Assembly: GCF_002875945.1 (NCBI RefSeq)
Contig: NZ_MCZK01000155.1
Location: 1-64,000 of the forward strand
Length of the DNA: 64,000 nucleotides
Reading direction: 5' to 3'
Source: Vibrio lentus
GTDB lineage: Bacteria; Pseudomonadota; Gammaproteobacteria; Enterobacterales; Vibrionaceae
Shown here: positions 45,489-54,843 of the stretch, one piece after another
Position numbering within the stretch: the first letter of the stretch is position 1
Layout of the letters: each line of letters begins with the position of its first letter
Made by a program: the position numbers and the translations under genes
Notes under the pieces: model-generated
Database searches by the model: none
Seen by the model: only the letters and a program-made list of their open reading frames with translations
Told to the model about the DNA's origin: nothing

Positions 45489-46037
45489 TTACTTAAGAAG
45501 TGTTACTTTGTTGATGATGATAGGGTCTGATGGGATATCTGACATACGACCGATTCGCTTAGTTGGAATGGTTGCCATCTTTTGTACGACATCGAAACCT
45601 TCAGTCACCGTACCGAAAACAGCGTAACCAGGGTTGCCACCTTTTGCATTCAAGAAGTCGTTATCCGAAAAGTTGATAAAGAACTGACGAGTCGCAGAAT
45701 CTGGCGCGTTAGTACGAGCCATTGCGATCGTTGCTGTATCATTCTTTAGACCGTTACTGCCTTCATTTTTGATTGGAGCATAAGTCGCTTGTTGATTCAT
45801 ATCTTGATCAAAGCCGCCACCTTGCGCCATAAATCCAGGAATAACACGGTGGAAGATAGTGCCTTCGTAGCTGCCATCTTCAACGTATTTTAGGAAGTTA
45901 GCCACACTAATCGGTGCTTGCTCTTGGTTTAGCTCGATAGTGAAGTCGCCTAATGTCGTCTCTACGTTCACTTTAGGGGCAGCCCAAACGCTCACGCTAA
46001 CCAGCATTAATGCAATAGAAGTTAGAATACGGCTCAT
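45489..46037 (-). CDS. ppiA: Periplasmic cyclophilin-type peptidyl-prolyl isomerase
   Basis: This 182-aa cyclophilin has a signal peptide (MSRILTSIALMLVSVSVWA, cleavage about residue 19), so it is periplasmic like PpiA rather than cytoplasmic PpiB. Active-site blocks are GTIFHRVIPGFMAQGGGF (catalytic Arg), NDTATIAMARTNAPDSATRQFFIN and YAVFGTVTEGFDVV. It accelerates proline isomerisation in exported proteins. Its start overlaps the yajG stop by one base (TAATG), so the two are co-translated. That operon arrangement suggests an envelope-protein folding context. Confidence 0.9.
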   Translation of the reverse strand: MSRILTSIALMLVSVSVWAAPKVNVETTLGDFTIELNQEQAPISVANFLKYVEDGSYEGTIFHRVIPGFMAQGGGFDQDMNQQATYAPIKNEGSNGLKNDTATIAMARTNAPDSATRQFFINFSDNDFLNAKGGNPGYAVFGTVTEGFDVVQKMATIPTKRIGRMSDIPSDPIIINKVTLLK

Positions 46038-46606
46038 TAGAAACGTTCCTTCATGTAGTTTTGTAGTTCAGGATCGTTCGCGATTTCAGTAAGAACCAAG
46101 TTAATCACATCGTTTAGAACCATTGAGATGTCATCGTTTGAAGCGCTTAATGCTCCAGTACGAGTTGCAGTACCGTTGAATGTTTTAACGAGCTTACCTT
46201 CAGGTGTCTCAGCCGTGACTTCAAGTGTCACTTTACCGTCCATTTGGTTTTCCATAATGGTGTGTTCTACGGTAACAAGTGCTTCTTGAATCTCTAAAAC
46301 AATTGAGTTTTCACTGTTTACGCTTGCACGGAAACCTTGAGAGTCCAGTTGTTTTGCTAATGCGTCCTCTAGAGAAATACGCATGTTCTGTTTCGCGTGA
46401 ATCGGCTGGATATTTGAACGGCCACTATCAACCAAGGCTACATACTGAGCGGCACGAACATCTTTGCTCGTTAGTGTGTATGTTTTGTCTTGAACGATAT
46501 TGCTTGAGCTTAGTGAAGCTTCTGGCATTACGTTGATCTGTTCTTGCTGAGGGGCTGAACAGGCAGTCAGAGCCATGATAGAAGCAGCCAAAATCAGTTT
46601 TTTCAT
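46037..46606 (-). CDS. yajG: YajG-family lipoprotein
   Basis: The 189-aa lipoprotein has lipobox LTAC (Cys16) and a mature sequence matching the YajG family by length and motifs (AQYVALVDSGRSNIQPIHAK, NSIVLEIQEALVTVEH, NDDISMVLNDVINLVL). The role is unknown. In E. coli it lies beside ampG, as it nearly does here. It overlaps ppiA downstream. The Shine-Dalgarno AAAGGA precedes the ATG. Confidence 0.85.
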   Translation of the reverse strand: MKKLILAASIMALTACSAPQQEQINVMPEASLSSSNIVQDKTYTLTSKDVRAAQYVALVDSGRSNIQPIHAKQNMRISLEDALAKQLDSQGFRASVNSENSIVLEIQEALVTVEHTIMENQMDGKVTLEVTAETPEGKLVKTFNGTATRTGALSASNDDISMVLNDVINLVLTEIANDPELQNYMKERF

Positions 46607-46673
46607 TCCTTTATCCTTTCTAAATTCACACCAGAAGCTCGGTATCTTAAATTCTTATGAAGCAGTCTACTGC

Positions 46674-47825
46674 CTATTTATTAAAATTAGCAGGCTCTCT
46701 TGTTGCCTGTAATATCTCAAATTTTTGGTTCAATTCAAGCGTTTCGACGTTAGCTTCACCAAATAATCTTGCTAGTTTGACATCGTATCCGAGGTGTCGG
46801 TTACCAATAACAATTAATTTACCTCCGTTACTAAGAACATGCTTTGCATCACAGAACATTTGCCACGCAATGTGATCAGTGATCGCTTGCTGCTGGTGGA
46901 ACGGAGGGTTGCACATAACTAAGTAGGTGCTGTTTTTCTTAAAGCCATCTAAACAGTTGTTTGCGATGAACTGGAAGTTACCTTCTTCGCCAAGATTGTC
47001 TTTTACATTTTGGCGCGCAGATTCCACCGCCATGAAGCTTTCGTCTACACAGGTAATACGAGCTTGTGGGTTTAACTGACCTGCTTTCACACTCAGTACA
47101 CCATTGCCACAACCCAAATCAATTATGTGACGCAATTCTGGATCTTGTGGAATGTGTTCCAACATATAACGAGCGCCTTGATCGAGTGCCTCGCCTGAGT
47201 AAACATTTGGTAAATTTTTCAAGCGAATATCTTCACCGTCCACATCCCATTCAACATAAGGCTCTACCGTTTGAATCGGTTGGCAGTTTGGAGACGAGAA
47301 CACAAGGCGATGCTTTTTCTTAGCTAGAGAGGTTTTGGTTTCACCCAGATACTTTTCAAACAGGTTCAGTGTTGAAGTGTGGATTTCTTTAACTTTATTC
47401 ACACCAATTACTTGGCAGCCTTCAGGCAGTGCTTGGCGCAACTGACTCAACTGCCATACAAGGTGGCGGTTGGTTTTCGGCAATTGCATGATCACAAGGT
47501 CGATACCGTGTGGGATATCGTCCATGGTGTTTAAAAAGTTCACACGATTGCTCTGATTACGCTGCAAGTTTTTTAGCGTTCCGCGATGAGAGATAAAAGA
47601 GTCACTCATCATGGTCACGTCATGATCTTTTGAGAACCAAGCGGATAGGGCGCCAAAACTGTCGTTCATGATCAGGATGTGTTTACCAGGTTCAAGATTC
47701 ATCTCTTCAACATGGCTAATCAGGTATTCGTCGCCGGCATCCCAAGCTTGAAGGGTTTCATTTGAACGGTTGGGGAAACGATTTAGGGTTAAAGTTCTAT
47801 CGTGAAGGGTAAGTTCAGTTTTCAT
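46674..47825 (-). CDS. rlmG: 23S rRNA (guanine(1835)-N2)-methyltransferase RlmG
   Basis: RlmG methylates G1835 of 23S rRNA with SAM. The 383-aa product has an N-terminal RlmG/RsmC-type domain without catalytic motifs (about 1-195). The C-terminal Rossmann methyltransferase contains IIDLGCGNGVLSVKAGQ (SAM loop, about 230) and MCNPPFHQQQAITDHIAWQM (the NPPF motif for base-amino methylation, about 305). It is very similar in plan to E. coli RlmG (YgjO). It is monocistronic and divergent from bolA. Confidence 0.95.
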   Translation of the reverse strand: MKTELTLHDRTLTLNRFPNRSNETLQAWDAGDEYLISHVEEMNLEPGKHILIMNDSFGALSAWFSKDHDVTMMSDSFISHRGTLKNLQRNQSNRVNFLNTMDDIPHGIDLVIMQLPKTNRHLVWQLSQLRQALPEGCQVIGVNKVKEIHTSTLNLFEKYLGETKTSLAKKKHRLVFSSPNCQPIQTVEPYVEWDVDGEDIRLKNLPNVYSGEALDQGARYMLEHIPQDPELRHIIDLGCGNGVLSVKAGQLNPQARITCVDESFMAVESARQNVKDNLGEEGNFQFIANNCLDGFKKNSTYLVMCNPPFHQQQAITDHIAWQMFCDAKHVLSNGGKLIVIGNRHLGYDVKLARLFGEANVETLELNQKFEILQATREPANFNK

Positions 47826-48000
47826 TGCTTGAGATACTTATGTAAGAAATAACAAAGATATTGTCTCAAATGCAGCCTGAACAAGATATAAAAAACTCGA
47901 CTAAACCCCACGAGTCAGCGATGAAATACTCAGACAGTCGGTTAGTTAGGGTTTATACTGGAGCGACAGATAATGCCAATACGCTATTTAAGGAATCACA

Positions 48001-48309
48001 ATGATCCAAGAAGTTATCGAAACAAAATTGCACAATGAGTTTTCACCAAGTCATTTAAACGTGGTGAATGAGAGCTATATGCACAATGTTCCGGCTGGTT
48101 CTGAGAGTCATTTTAAAGTGATTGTTGTCAGCGATGTGTTTGAAGGTTTGCGTCTTATTGCTCGTCACCGAGCGGTAAATAAAACACTTTCAGAAGAACT
48201 GGCGAATAATATTCACGCGCTATCCATTCACACCTATACAAAAGATGAATGGATGAAGCAGCTAGATAACGTGCCAGATAGCCCTATGTGTATGGGCGGT
48301 GGCAAGTAA
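48001..48309 (+). CDS. bolA: BolA-family protein
   Basis: The 102-aa product matches BolA: an N-terminal helix MIQEVIETKLHNEF and a KH-like fold with NVVNESYMHNVPAGSESHFKVIVVSD, which carries the conserved His. The signature FEGLRLIARHRAVNKTL follows. BolA partners with monothiol glutaredoxins in Fe-S metabolism and acts as a transcription or morphology regulator in stationary phase. The C-terminus ends in a short MCMGGGK tail. ATG 48001 follows AAGGAATCACA. It is monocistronic, with a terminator. Confidence 0.93.
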   Translation: MIQEVIETKLHNEFSPSHLNVVNESYMHNVPAGSESHFKVIVVSDVFEGLRLIARHRAVNKTLSEELANNIHALSIHTYTKDEWMKQLDNVPDSPMCMGGGK

Positions 48310-48329
48310 TAGATTCAATACATATAAAG

Positions 48330-48353
48330 AGAGGTGGTTATACCGCCTCTTTT
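48330..48353 (+). terminator. Terminator of bolA
   Basis: AGAGGTGG pairs with CCGCCTCT (one G-T pair) across a short loop and is followed by TTTTG. Confidence 0.85.
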
Positions 48354-48830
48354 GTCATCAAAACTATGTGTTTTTAGGTTTTATATCACTCAGATTGATG
48401 TCAAATTGAGCTGTCAAAAATACCTACAATGAGTAATGTTTTTATTAACAGTGTTTCAACATAACTCGTAAAATATTAGTTTGTGACAGAGTATTAATCT
48501 CTTGTTTAAAACACGATTCAAAAGCCATTTTATCTGTGCGGCTCGTCAAATTTATACATATTTGAGAGTCCATATGCTTCAAATCTCACCAAATAAAGGC
48601 CGTATTCAAGTTATTGGTCATGGCATCAAGTTGTCAAAAAATGCTAGAATACGGCACCTGATAAATCTCACATAATTAGTGTGATGAATTTATTAAGATA
48701 ATGTTGCGATTTTGGTATCTCAAATCTACCGAAACCGGACACTGTAATGTCGTGTCTAAGGGCGGAATAAAACGTCCCGAATTTACGCAATTAAAAGAAT
48801 CTTTTTCCCGATAAAGTAGTGCAAGTGCGT
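48354..48830. other. Long upstream region of the nqr operon
   Basis: This 477-base AT-rich gap has no gene. Near its end are small hairpins GACAC/GTGTC (48738-48756) and AAAAG/CTTTT (48793-48805). TACGCA (48785-48790) is complementary to TGCGTA (48827-48832), which spans the nqrA start codon. There is no Shine-Dalgarno of normal strength before nqrA. Confidence 0.5.
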
Positions 48831-50171
48831 ATGATTACAATAAAGAAGGGTTTGGATCTTCCTATCGCAGGAACTCCATCCCAGGTGATTAATGATGGTA
48901 AGTCCATCACTAAAGTCGCCTTGCTTGGCGAAGAGTACGTTGGTATGCGTCCTACGATGCATGCTCGCGTTGGTGATGAAGTGAAGAAAGGCCAAGTTCT
49001 TTTTGCAGATAAAAAGAACCCAGGTGTTGTATTTACTTCTCCAGCAAGCGGTAAAGTTATTGAAGTGAACCGTGGTGCTAAGCGTGTTCTTCAATCAGTA
49101 GTGATTGAAGTAGCAGGCAATGAGCAAATCACGTTCAATAGCTATGAAGCTAACCAACTAGTAGGCCTTGACCGTGAAACGGTTAAAGCTCAGTTAGTTG
49201 AGTCTGGCGCATGGACCGCTTTGCGAACTCGTCCGTTCAGCAAGGTTCCAGCCATTGATTCTGAAACTCAGGCTATTTTCGTAACTGCTATGGATACTAA
49301 TCCGCTAGCAGCTGAGCCAGAATTAATCATTAACGAGCAGTCTGATGCTTTCGTTGCTGGTTTAGATCTTCTTTCAATTCTGACTAACGGTAAAGTGTAC
49401 GTTTGTAAAAAAGGTACTAGCTTACCTCGTTCAGCTCAGTCTAACGTTGAAGAACATGTTTTTGATGGCCCACACCCTGCAGGTCTTGCAGGCACGCATA
49501 TGCATTACCTATACCCGGTAAATGCACAAAATGTAGCGTGGAGCATTAACTACCAAGATGTTATCGCATTCGGTAAGCTTTTCCTTACTGGTGAGATTTA
49601 CTCTGAGCGTGTTGTTTCTCTGGCAGGTCCAGTGGTAAACAACCCACGTCTAGTTCGTACTCAACTTGGTGCTAGCCTTGAAGAGTTGACAGACAGCGAG
49701 TTAATGCCAGGTGAAGTTCGTGTGATTTCTGGTTCTGTACTTACGGGTACTGAAGCAACAGGTTCACATGCTTACCTTGGTCGTTACCATCAGCAAGTTT
49801 CTGTTCTACGTGAAGGTCGTGATAAAGAGCTATTCGGCTGGGCTATGCCTGGTAAGAACAAGTTCTCTGTTACTCGTTCATTCCTTGGTCACATGTTTAA
49901 AGGTCAGTTGTTCAACATGACAACGACAACAAACGGTAGTGACCGCTCAATGGTTCCAATTGGTAATTACGAGCGCGTAATGCCTCTAGATATGGAACCA
50001 ACATTGCTGCTTCGTGATCTATGTGCAGGCGACATTGATAGTGCTCAAGCACTTGGTGCGCTAGAACTAGACGAAGAAGATGTAGCATTGTGTACCTTTG
50101 TATGTCCAGGTAAATACGAGTACGGTCAACTACTTCGTGAATGCCTAGATACGATTGAGAAGGAAGGGTAA
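48831..50171 (+). CDS. nqrA: Na+-translocating NADH:quinone reductase subunit A
   Basis: NqrA is the soluble, quinone-associated subunit of the six-subunit Na+-NQR sodium pump. I start at ATG 48831 (MITIKKGLDLPIAGTPSQV), which matches the Vibrio protein. The frame upstream (to GTG 48819) is not needed. The product is 446 aa with KVALLGEEYVGMRPTMHARVGDEVKKGQVLF near the N-terminus (lipoyl-like fold). It is the first gene of nqrABCDEF, 5 bases before nqrB. The usual ribosome-binding sequence is absent or poor, so translation may depend on leader structure. Confidence 0.97.
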   Translation: MITIKKGLDLPIAGTPSQVINDGKSITKVALLGEEYVGMRPTMHARVGDEVKKGQVLFADKKNPGVVFTSPASGKVIEVNRGAKRVLQSVVIEVAGNEQITFNSYEANQLVGLDRETVKAQLVESGAWTALRTRPFSKVPAIDSETQAIFVTAMDTNPLAAEPELIINEQSDAFVAGLDLLSILTNGKVYVCKKGTSLPRSAQSNVEEHVFDGPHPAGLAGTHMHYLYPVNAQNVAWSINYQDVIAFGKLFLTGEIYSERVVSLAGPVVNNPRLVRTQLGASLEELTDSELMPGEVRVISGSVLTGTEATGSHAYLGRYHQQVSVLREGRDKELFGWAMPGKNKFSVTRSFLGHMFKGQLFNMTTTTNGSDRSMVPIGNYERVMPLDMEPTLLLRDLCAGDIDSAQALGALELDEEDVALCTFVCPGKYEYGQLLRECLDTIEKEG

Positions 50172-50176
50172 TTTTC

Positions 50177-51421
50177 ATGGGCCTTAAAAAGTTTCTTGAA
50201 GACATCGAGCATCATTTTGAGCCAGGTGGTAAACACGAGAAGTGGTTTGCGCTTTACGAAGCAGCAGCTACAGTGTTCTACACGCCAGGTCTTATCACAA
50301 AGAAAAGATCACACGTTCGTGATAGCGTTGATTTAAAACGTATCATGATCATGGTTTGGTTCGCGGTATTCCCAGCAATGTTCTGGGGTATGTACAACGC
50401 GGGTGGCCAAGCTATCGCTGCACTTAACCATATGTACGCAGGCGCTGAATTAGTTTCTGTTATCGATGGTAACTGGCACTACTGGCTAACCGAAATGCTT
50501 GGAGCCTCCTTAGGGCCCGATGCAGGTGTTGGCAGCAAGATGCTACTTGGTGCGACATACTTCCTACCTATCTACGCAACGGTATTTATCGTTGGTGGTT
50601 TCTGGGAAGTTCTGTTCTGTATGGTGCGTAAGCACGAAGTAAATGAAGGTTTCTTTGTTACTTCTATCTTATTTGCGCTTATCGTTCCGCCAACTCTTCC
50701 TCTATGGCAAGCAGCACTAGGTATTACCTTCGGTGTTGTTGTAGCGAAAGAGATCTTCGGTGGTACGGGTCGTAACTTCCTGAACCCTGCACTTGCTGGC
50801 CGTGCGTTCCTATTCTTTGCATACCCTGCACAGATTTCAGGTGACGTAGTTTGGACTGCTGCAGATGGTTTCTCTGGTGCAACTGCTCTTAGCCAATGGG
50901 CTCAAGGCGGTGGTAGCGCACTAATGAACGTAACATCTGGTGAAGCAATCACTTGGATGGACGCATTCATTGGTAACATCCCAGGTTCTATCGGTGAAGT
51001 ATCGACTCTAGCACTTATGATTGGTGCAGCGATGATCGTTTACATGCGTATCGCTTCATGGCGCATCATTGCTGGTGTAATGATCGGTATGATTGCTGTG
51101 TCTACGCTGTTCAACGTGATCGGTTCTGATACTAACGCAATGTTCAGCATGCCTTGGCACTGGCACCTAGTTCTAGGTGGCTTCGCGTTCGGTATGTTCT
51201 TCATGGCGACAGACCCAGTATCAGCTTCATTTACCAATAAAGGTAAGTGGTGGTACGGCATCCTAATCGGCGCAATGTGTGTAATGATTCGTGTAGTTAA
51301 CCCTGCATACCCAGAAGGCATGATGCTTGCGATTCTATTCGCAAACCTATTTGCTCCTCTGTTTGACCACGTTGTAATCGAGAAGAACATTAAGCGGAGA
51401 CTAGCGCGCTATGGCAAGTAA
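50177..51421 (+). CDS. nqrB: Na+-NQR subunit B (FMN-bound membrane subunit)
   Basis: NqrB is a polytopic subunit (414 aa) carrying covalent FMN and, in known enzymes, riboflavin, and it provides the main sodium path. The flavinylation motif DGFSGATAL places Thr236 at the attachment position, exactly as in V. cholerae NqrB. Gly-rich FGGTGRNFLNPALAGRAFLFF near residue 195-215 is also conserved. Its end overlaps nqrC by 11 bases. The start has a ribosome-binding site in the nqrA end (GAAGGGTAATTTTC). Confidence 0.97.
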   Translation: MGLKKFLEDIEHHFEPGGKHEKWFALYEAAATVFYTPGLITKKRSHVRDSVDLKRIMIMVWFAVFPAMFWGMYNAGGQAIAALNHMYAGAELVSVIDGNWHYWLTEMLGASLGPDAGVGSKMLLGATYFLPIYATVFIVGGFWEVLFCMVRKHEVNEGFFVTSILFALIVPPTLPLWQAALGITFGVVVAKEIFGGTGRNFLNPALAGRAFLFFAYPAQISGDVVWTAADGFSGATALSQWAQGGGSALMNVTSGEAITWMDAFIGNIPGSIGEVSTLALMIGAAMIVYMRIASWRIIAGVMIGMIAVSTLFNVIGSDTNAMFSMPWHWHLVLGGFAFGMFFMATDPVSASFTNKGKWWYGILIGAMCVMIRVVNPAYPEGMMLAILFANLFAPLFDHVVIEKNIKRRLARYGK

Positions 51422-52178
51422 TAACGATAGCATTAAAAAGACGCTGTTTGTTGTTATCGCATTGAGCCTAGTGTGCTCAATCATCGTTTCAACAGCTGCA
51501 GTTGTTCTTAAACCTAAGCAGCAAGCTAACGCAGTTCTGGATCAGCAAACTAAGATCCTTGAAGTTGCGGGTATTGAGCTTGCAGGTGATATTCCAGCAC
51601 TGTACGCAGAGAACATCGAACCTCGTCTAGTTGATTTCGCTACTGGCGATTTCGTTGACGGCGATGCTGCTGCATACGACCAACGTAAAGCGGCAAAAGA
51701 TCCTGCTGAGTCAATTAAGCTTTCAGCTGAAGATGACATCGCTAAGATCATTCGTCGTGCTAACACGGGTACTGTATACCTTGTGAAAGATGGCGCTGAA
51801 ACTTCTAAAGTTATCATCCCTGTTCACGGTAACGGCCTATGGTCAATGATGTACGCATTCGTTGCGGTAGAAACTGATGGCAACACAGTTTCTGGTATCA
51901 CTTACTACGAGCAAGGTGAAACTCCTGGACTTGGTGGTGAAGTTGAGAACCCAACTTGGCGCGCTCAATTCGTTGGTAAGAAATTATTCGACGAAAACCA
52001 CAAGCCTGCTATTCAGGTTGTTAAAGGTGGCGCTCCTCAAGGTTCTGAGCACGGTGTAGATGGCCTTTCTGGTGCAACACTGACTAGCGTTGGTGTTCAA
52101 CATACATTTGACTTCTGGTTAGGTGATATGGGCTTTGGTCCGTTCCTAGCAAAAGTTCGTGACGGAGGTCTGAACTAA
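51411..52178 (+). CDS. nqrC: Na+-NQR subunit C (FMN-bound)
   Basis: This 255-aa subunit has one N-terminal membrane segment (about 11-32) and a large periplasmic domain. The motif GVDGLSGATLTS contains Thr223, the covalent FMN site (Thr225 in V. cholerae numbering). The FMN is attached by ApbE, encoded downstream. It overlaps nqrB and shares one base with nqrD (stop/start overlap), so all the subunits are translated in step. Confidence 0.97.
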   Translation: MASNNDSIKKTLFVVIALSLVCSIIVSTAAVVLKPKQQANAVLDQQTKILEVAGIELAGDIPALYAENIEPRLVDFATGDFVDGDAAAYDQRKAAKDPAESIKLSAEDDIAKIIRRANTGTVYLVKDGAETSKVIIPVHGNGLWSMMYAFVAVETDGNTVSGITYYEQGETPGLGGEVENPTWRAQFVGKKLFDENHKPAIQVVKGGAPQGSEHGVDGLSGATLTSVGVQHTFDFWLGDMGFGPFLAKVRDGGLN

Positions 52179-52810
52179 TGTCTAGTGCAAAAGAAATTAA
52201 AAAGAGCATCTTAGCGCCTGTGTTGGATAACAACCCAATCGCGCTACAGGTTCTTGGTGTGTGTTCTGCTCTTGCGGTAACCACTAAGCTAGAAACAGCA
52301 TTTGTTATGACTATTGCGGTAATGTTCGTTACTGCTCTGTCTAACTTCTTCGTTTCTTTAATCCGTAACCACATTCCTAACAGTGTGCGTATCATCGTTC
52401 AGATGGCAATTATCGCATCATTAGTAATCGTGGTAGACCAAGTGCTTAAAGCATACCTATACGATATATCTAAACAGCTATCTGTATTCGTTGGCCTAAT
52501 CATTACTAACTGTATTGTAATGGGTCGTGCTGAAGCATTCGCAATGAAGTCTGCTCCAATCCCATCGTTCATCGATGGTCTTGGTAACGGTCTTGGTTAC
52601 GGTTTCGTTCTTATCACTGTTGGTTTCTTCCGTGAGCTTCTAGGCTCTGGCAAACTATTTGGTATGGAAGTACTACCTCTAGTGAGCAACGGTGGTTGGT
52701 ATCAGCCAAACGGCTTGATGCTTCTAGCACCTTCAGCATTCTTCCTAATTGGTTTCTTGATTTGGGCAATTCGTGTGTTCAAACCAGAACAAGTAGAAGC
52801 GAAGGGGTAA
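52178..52810 (+). CDS. nqrD: Na+-NQR subunit D
   Basis: This 210-aa integral membrane subunit has six segments. Conserved elements are NNPIALQVLGVCSALAVTT near the N-terminus and the central LIITNCIVMGRAEAFA, whose Cys takes part in the intramembrane iron site with NqrE. It belongs to the NqrDE/RnfAE family. The NqrD identity follows from operon position and length. It begins in the last base of nqrC. Confidence 0.97.
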   Translation: MSSAKEIKKSILAPVLDNNPIALQVLGVCSALAVTTKLETAFVMTIAVMFVTALSNFFVSLIRNHIPNSVRIIVQMAIIASLVIVVDQVLKAYLYDISKQLSVFVGLIITNCIVMGRAEAFAMKSAPIPSFIDGLGNGLGYGFVLITVGFFRELLGSGKLFGMEVLPLVSNGGWYQPNGLMLLAPSAFFLIGFLIWAIRVFKPEQVEAKG

Positions 52811-52817
52811 GGTAGTC

Positions 52818-53414
52818 ATGGAACATTATATTAGTCTGCTAGTTAAATCGATTTTCATCGAAAACATGGCGCTTTCTTTCTTCCTAGGTATGTGTACATT
52901 CCTAGCGGTTTCTAAGAAAGTTAAAACTTCTTTTGGTCTTGGTGTTGCGGTAGTTGTAGTACTTACAATCGCTGTTCCTGTAAACAACCTTGTTTACACA
53001 CACATCCTAAAAGAAAATGCACTTGTTGCCGGTGTCGATTTAAGTTTCCTTAACTTCATCGCATTCATCGGTGTTATCGCTGCACTTGTACAAATCCTAG
53101 AGATGGTTCTAGACCGTTTCTTCCCACCTTTGTACAACGCACTAGGTATCTTCCTTCCTCTGATCACAGTTAACTGTGCAATCTTTGGTGGTGTATCTTT
53201 CATGGTAACTCGTGACTACAACTTTGCTGAATCTGTTGTTTACGGCTTCGGTTCTGGTGTGGGTTGGATGTTAGCTATCGTTGCTCTTGCGGGTATCCGT
53301 GAGAAGATGAAGTACTCTGACGTACCTCCAGGTCTACGTGGCCTTGGTATCACGTTCATTACTGTTGGTTTGATGGCGTTAGGCTTTATGTCTTTCTCTG
53401 GTGTTCAACTGTAG
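52818..53414 (+). CDS. nqrE: Na+-NQR subunit E
   Basis: This 198-aa polytopic subunit is paralogous to NqrD with inverted topology. FLGMCTFLAVSKKVKTS and LPLITVNCAIFGGVSFM hold the two Cys expected for the shared metal centre between NqrD and NqrE. It starts 7 bases after nqrD, with AAGGGGTAAGGTAGTC as the ribosome-binding region. Confidence 0.97.
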   Translation: MEHYISLLVKSIFIENMALSFFLGMCTFLAVSKKVKTSFGLGVAVVVVLTIAVPVNNLVYTHILKENALVAGVDLSFLNFIAFIGVIAALVQILEMVLDRFFPPLYNALGIFLPLITVNCAIFGGVSFMVTRDYNFAESVVYGFGSGVGWMLAIVALAGIREKMKYSDVPPGLRGLGITFITVGLMALGFMSFSGVQL

Positions 53415-53443
53415 GGTAAGCACCCAGTAATAAGGAATAACAA

Positions 53444-54670
53444 ATGCAAAGCATTATTCTTGGCGTAGCGATGTTTACCATTATTGTATTGGCTCTAGTA
53501 TTAGTGATTCTTTTCGCTAAATCTAAGCTAGTACCATCAGGTGACATCACTATTGCTGTAAACGGCGACCCTGAGAAGGCGATCGTTACTCAACCTGGTA
53601 GTAAGCTACTTGGTGCTCTTGCTGGTGCAGGCATCTTCGTATCTTCTGCTTGTGGTGGCGGTGGCTCTTGTGGTCAGTGTCGTGTAAAAGTTAAGTCTGG
53701 CGGTGGCGATATTCTACCAACAGAACTTGATCACATCACAAAAGGCGAAGCTCGTGAAGGCGAACGTCTTGCATGTCAAGTTGCTATGAAAACTGACATG
53801 GAGATTGAGCTAGACGAAGACATCTTTGGTGTTAAGAAGTGGGAATGTACCGTTATCTCTAACGATAACGAAGCTACTTTCATCAAAGAGTTAGCACTTG
53901 CTATCCCTGAAGGCGAAGAAGTACCTTTCCGTGCCGGTGGTTACATTCAGATTGAAGCTGAACCACATCACGTGAAATACGCAGATTACGATATTCCTGA
54001 CGAATACCGTGGTGACTGGGATAAGTTCAACTTGTTCCGTTACGAGTCTATCGTTAAAGAGCATTCGATCCGTGCTTACTCTATGGCTTCATACCCAGAA
54101 GAGAAAGGCATCATCAAGCTTAACGTGCGTATCGCAACTCCGCCGCCAAACAATCCTGATGTAGCTCCTGGTGTGATGTCTTCATACATCTGGTCTCTTA
54201 AAGAAGGCGACAAATGTACTATTTCTGGTCCATTTGGTGAGTTCTTTGCTAAAGACACAGACAATGAAATGGTATTCATCGGTGGTGGTGCAGGTATGGC
54301 GCCAATGCGTTCACATATCTTCGACCAACTTAAGCGTCTTAACTCTACTCGTAAGATGTCTTACTGGTACGGTGCACGTTCTAAGCGTGAGATGTTCTAC
54401 ATTGAAGACTTCGACGGCCTAGCGGCTGCAAACGCAAACTTCGTGTGGCACTGTGCACTGTCTGATCCTCAACCTGAGGACAACTGGGACGGTTACACTG
54501 GTTTCATCCACAACGTATTGTACGAAAACTACCTGAAGGATCATGAAGCTCCTGAAGACTGTGAGTACTACATGTGTGGTCCACCAATGATGAACGCGGC
54601 TGTTATCGGCATGCTGAAAGATCTTGGTGTAGAAGATGAAAACATCCTACTAGATGACTTCGGTGGTTAA
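53444..54670 (+). CDS. nqrF: Na+-NQR subunit F (NADH-oxidising flavoprotein)
   Basis: NqrF takes electrons from NADH. The 408-aa protein has an N-terminal membrane anchor (about 3-25). A plant-type [2Fe-2S] ferredoxin domain follows with Cys70, Cys76, Cys79 (SACGGGGSCGQCR) and Cys111. The FAD/NAD reductase domains carry RAYSMASYPEE (FAD), FIGGGAGMAPMRSHIFDQL (nucleotide loop) and a terminal YYMCGPPMMNAAV. These are the same Cys positions as in characterised NqrF. It is last in the operon before a strong terminator. Confidence 0.98.
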   Translation: MQSIILGVAMFTIIVLALVLVILFAKSKLVPSGDITIAVNGDPEKAIVTQPGSKLLGALAGAGIFVSSACGGGGSCGQCRVKVKSGGGDILPTELDHITKGEAREGERLACQVAMKTDMEIELDEDIFGVKKWECTVISNDNEATFIKELALAIPEGEEVPFRAGGYIQIEAEPHHVKYADYDIPDEYRGDWDKFNLFRYESIVKEHSIRAYSMASYPEEKGIIKLNVRIATPPPNNPDVAPGVMSSYIWSLKEGDKCTISGPFGEFFAKDTDNEMVFIGGGAGMAPMRSHIFDQLKRLNSTRKMSYWYGARSKREMFYIEDFDGLAAANANFVWHCALSDPQPEDNWDGYTGFIHNVLYENYLKDHEAPEDCEYYMCGPPMMNAAVIGMLKDLGVEDENILLDDFGG

Positions 54671-54692
54671 TCCATTTAAGTGATTGATATTA

Positions 54693-54725
54693 TGGCTGAC
54701 TCCTACGAGTCAGCCATTTGTTTTT
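54693..54725 (+). terminator. Terminator after nqrF
   Basis: A perfect 10-bp stem (TGGCTGACTC / GAGTCAGCCA) with a 4-nt loop is followed by TTTGTTTTTC. It separates nqrA-F from apbE-nqrM. Confidence 0.93.
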
Positions 54726-54843
54726 CTAAAGCTCGTTTTGACAACATACTGGCTTATATAAGAAAGAGTAAGGTATTTTTAAGACCTATATTTACTCTTA
54801 TTTTTCCTTATATAAATCCTCAACATTAGACAGGAGTAAGCAA

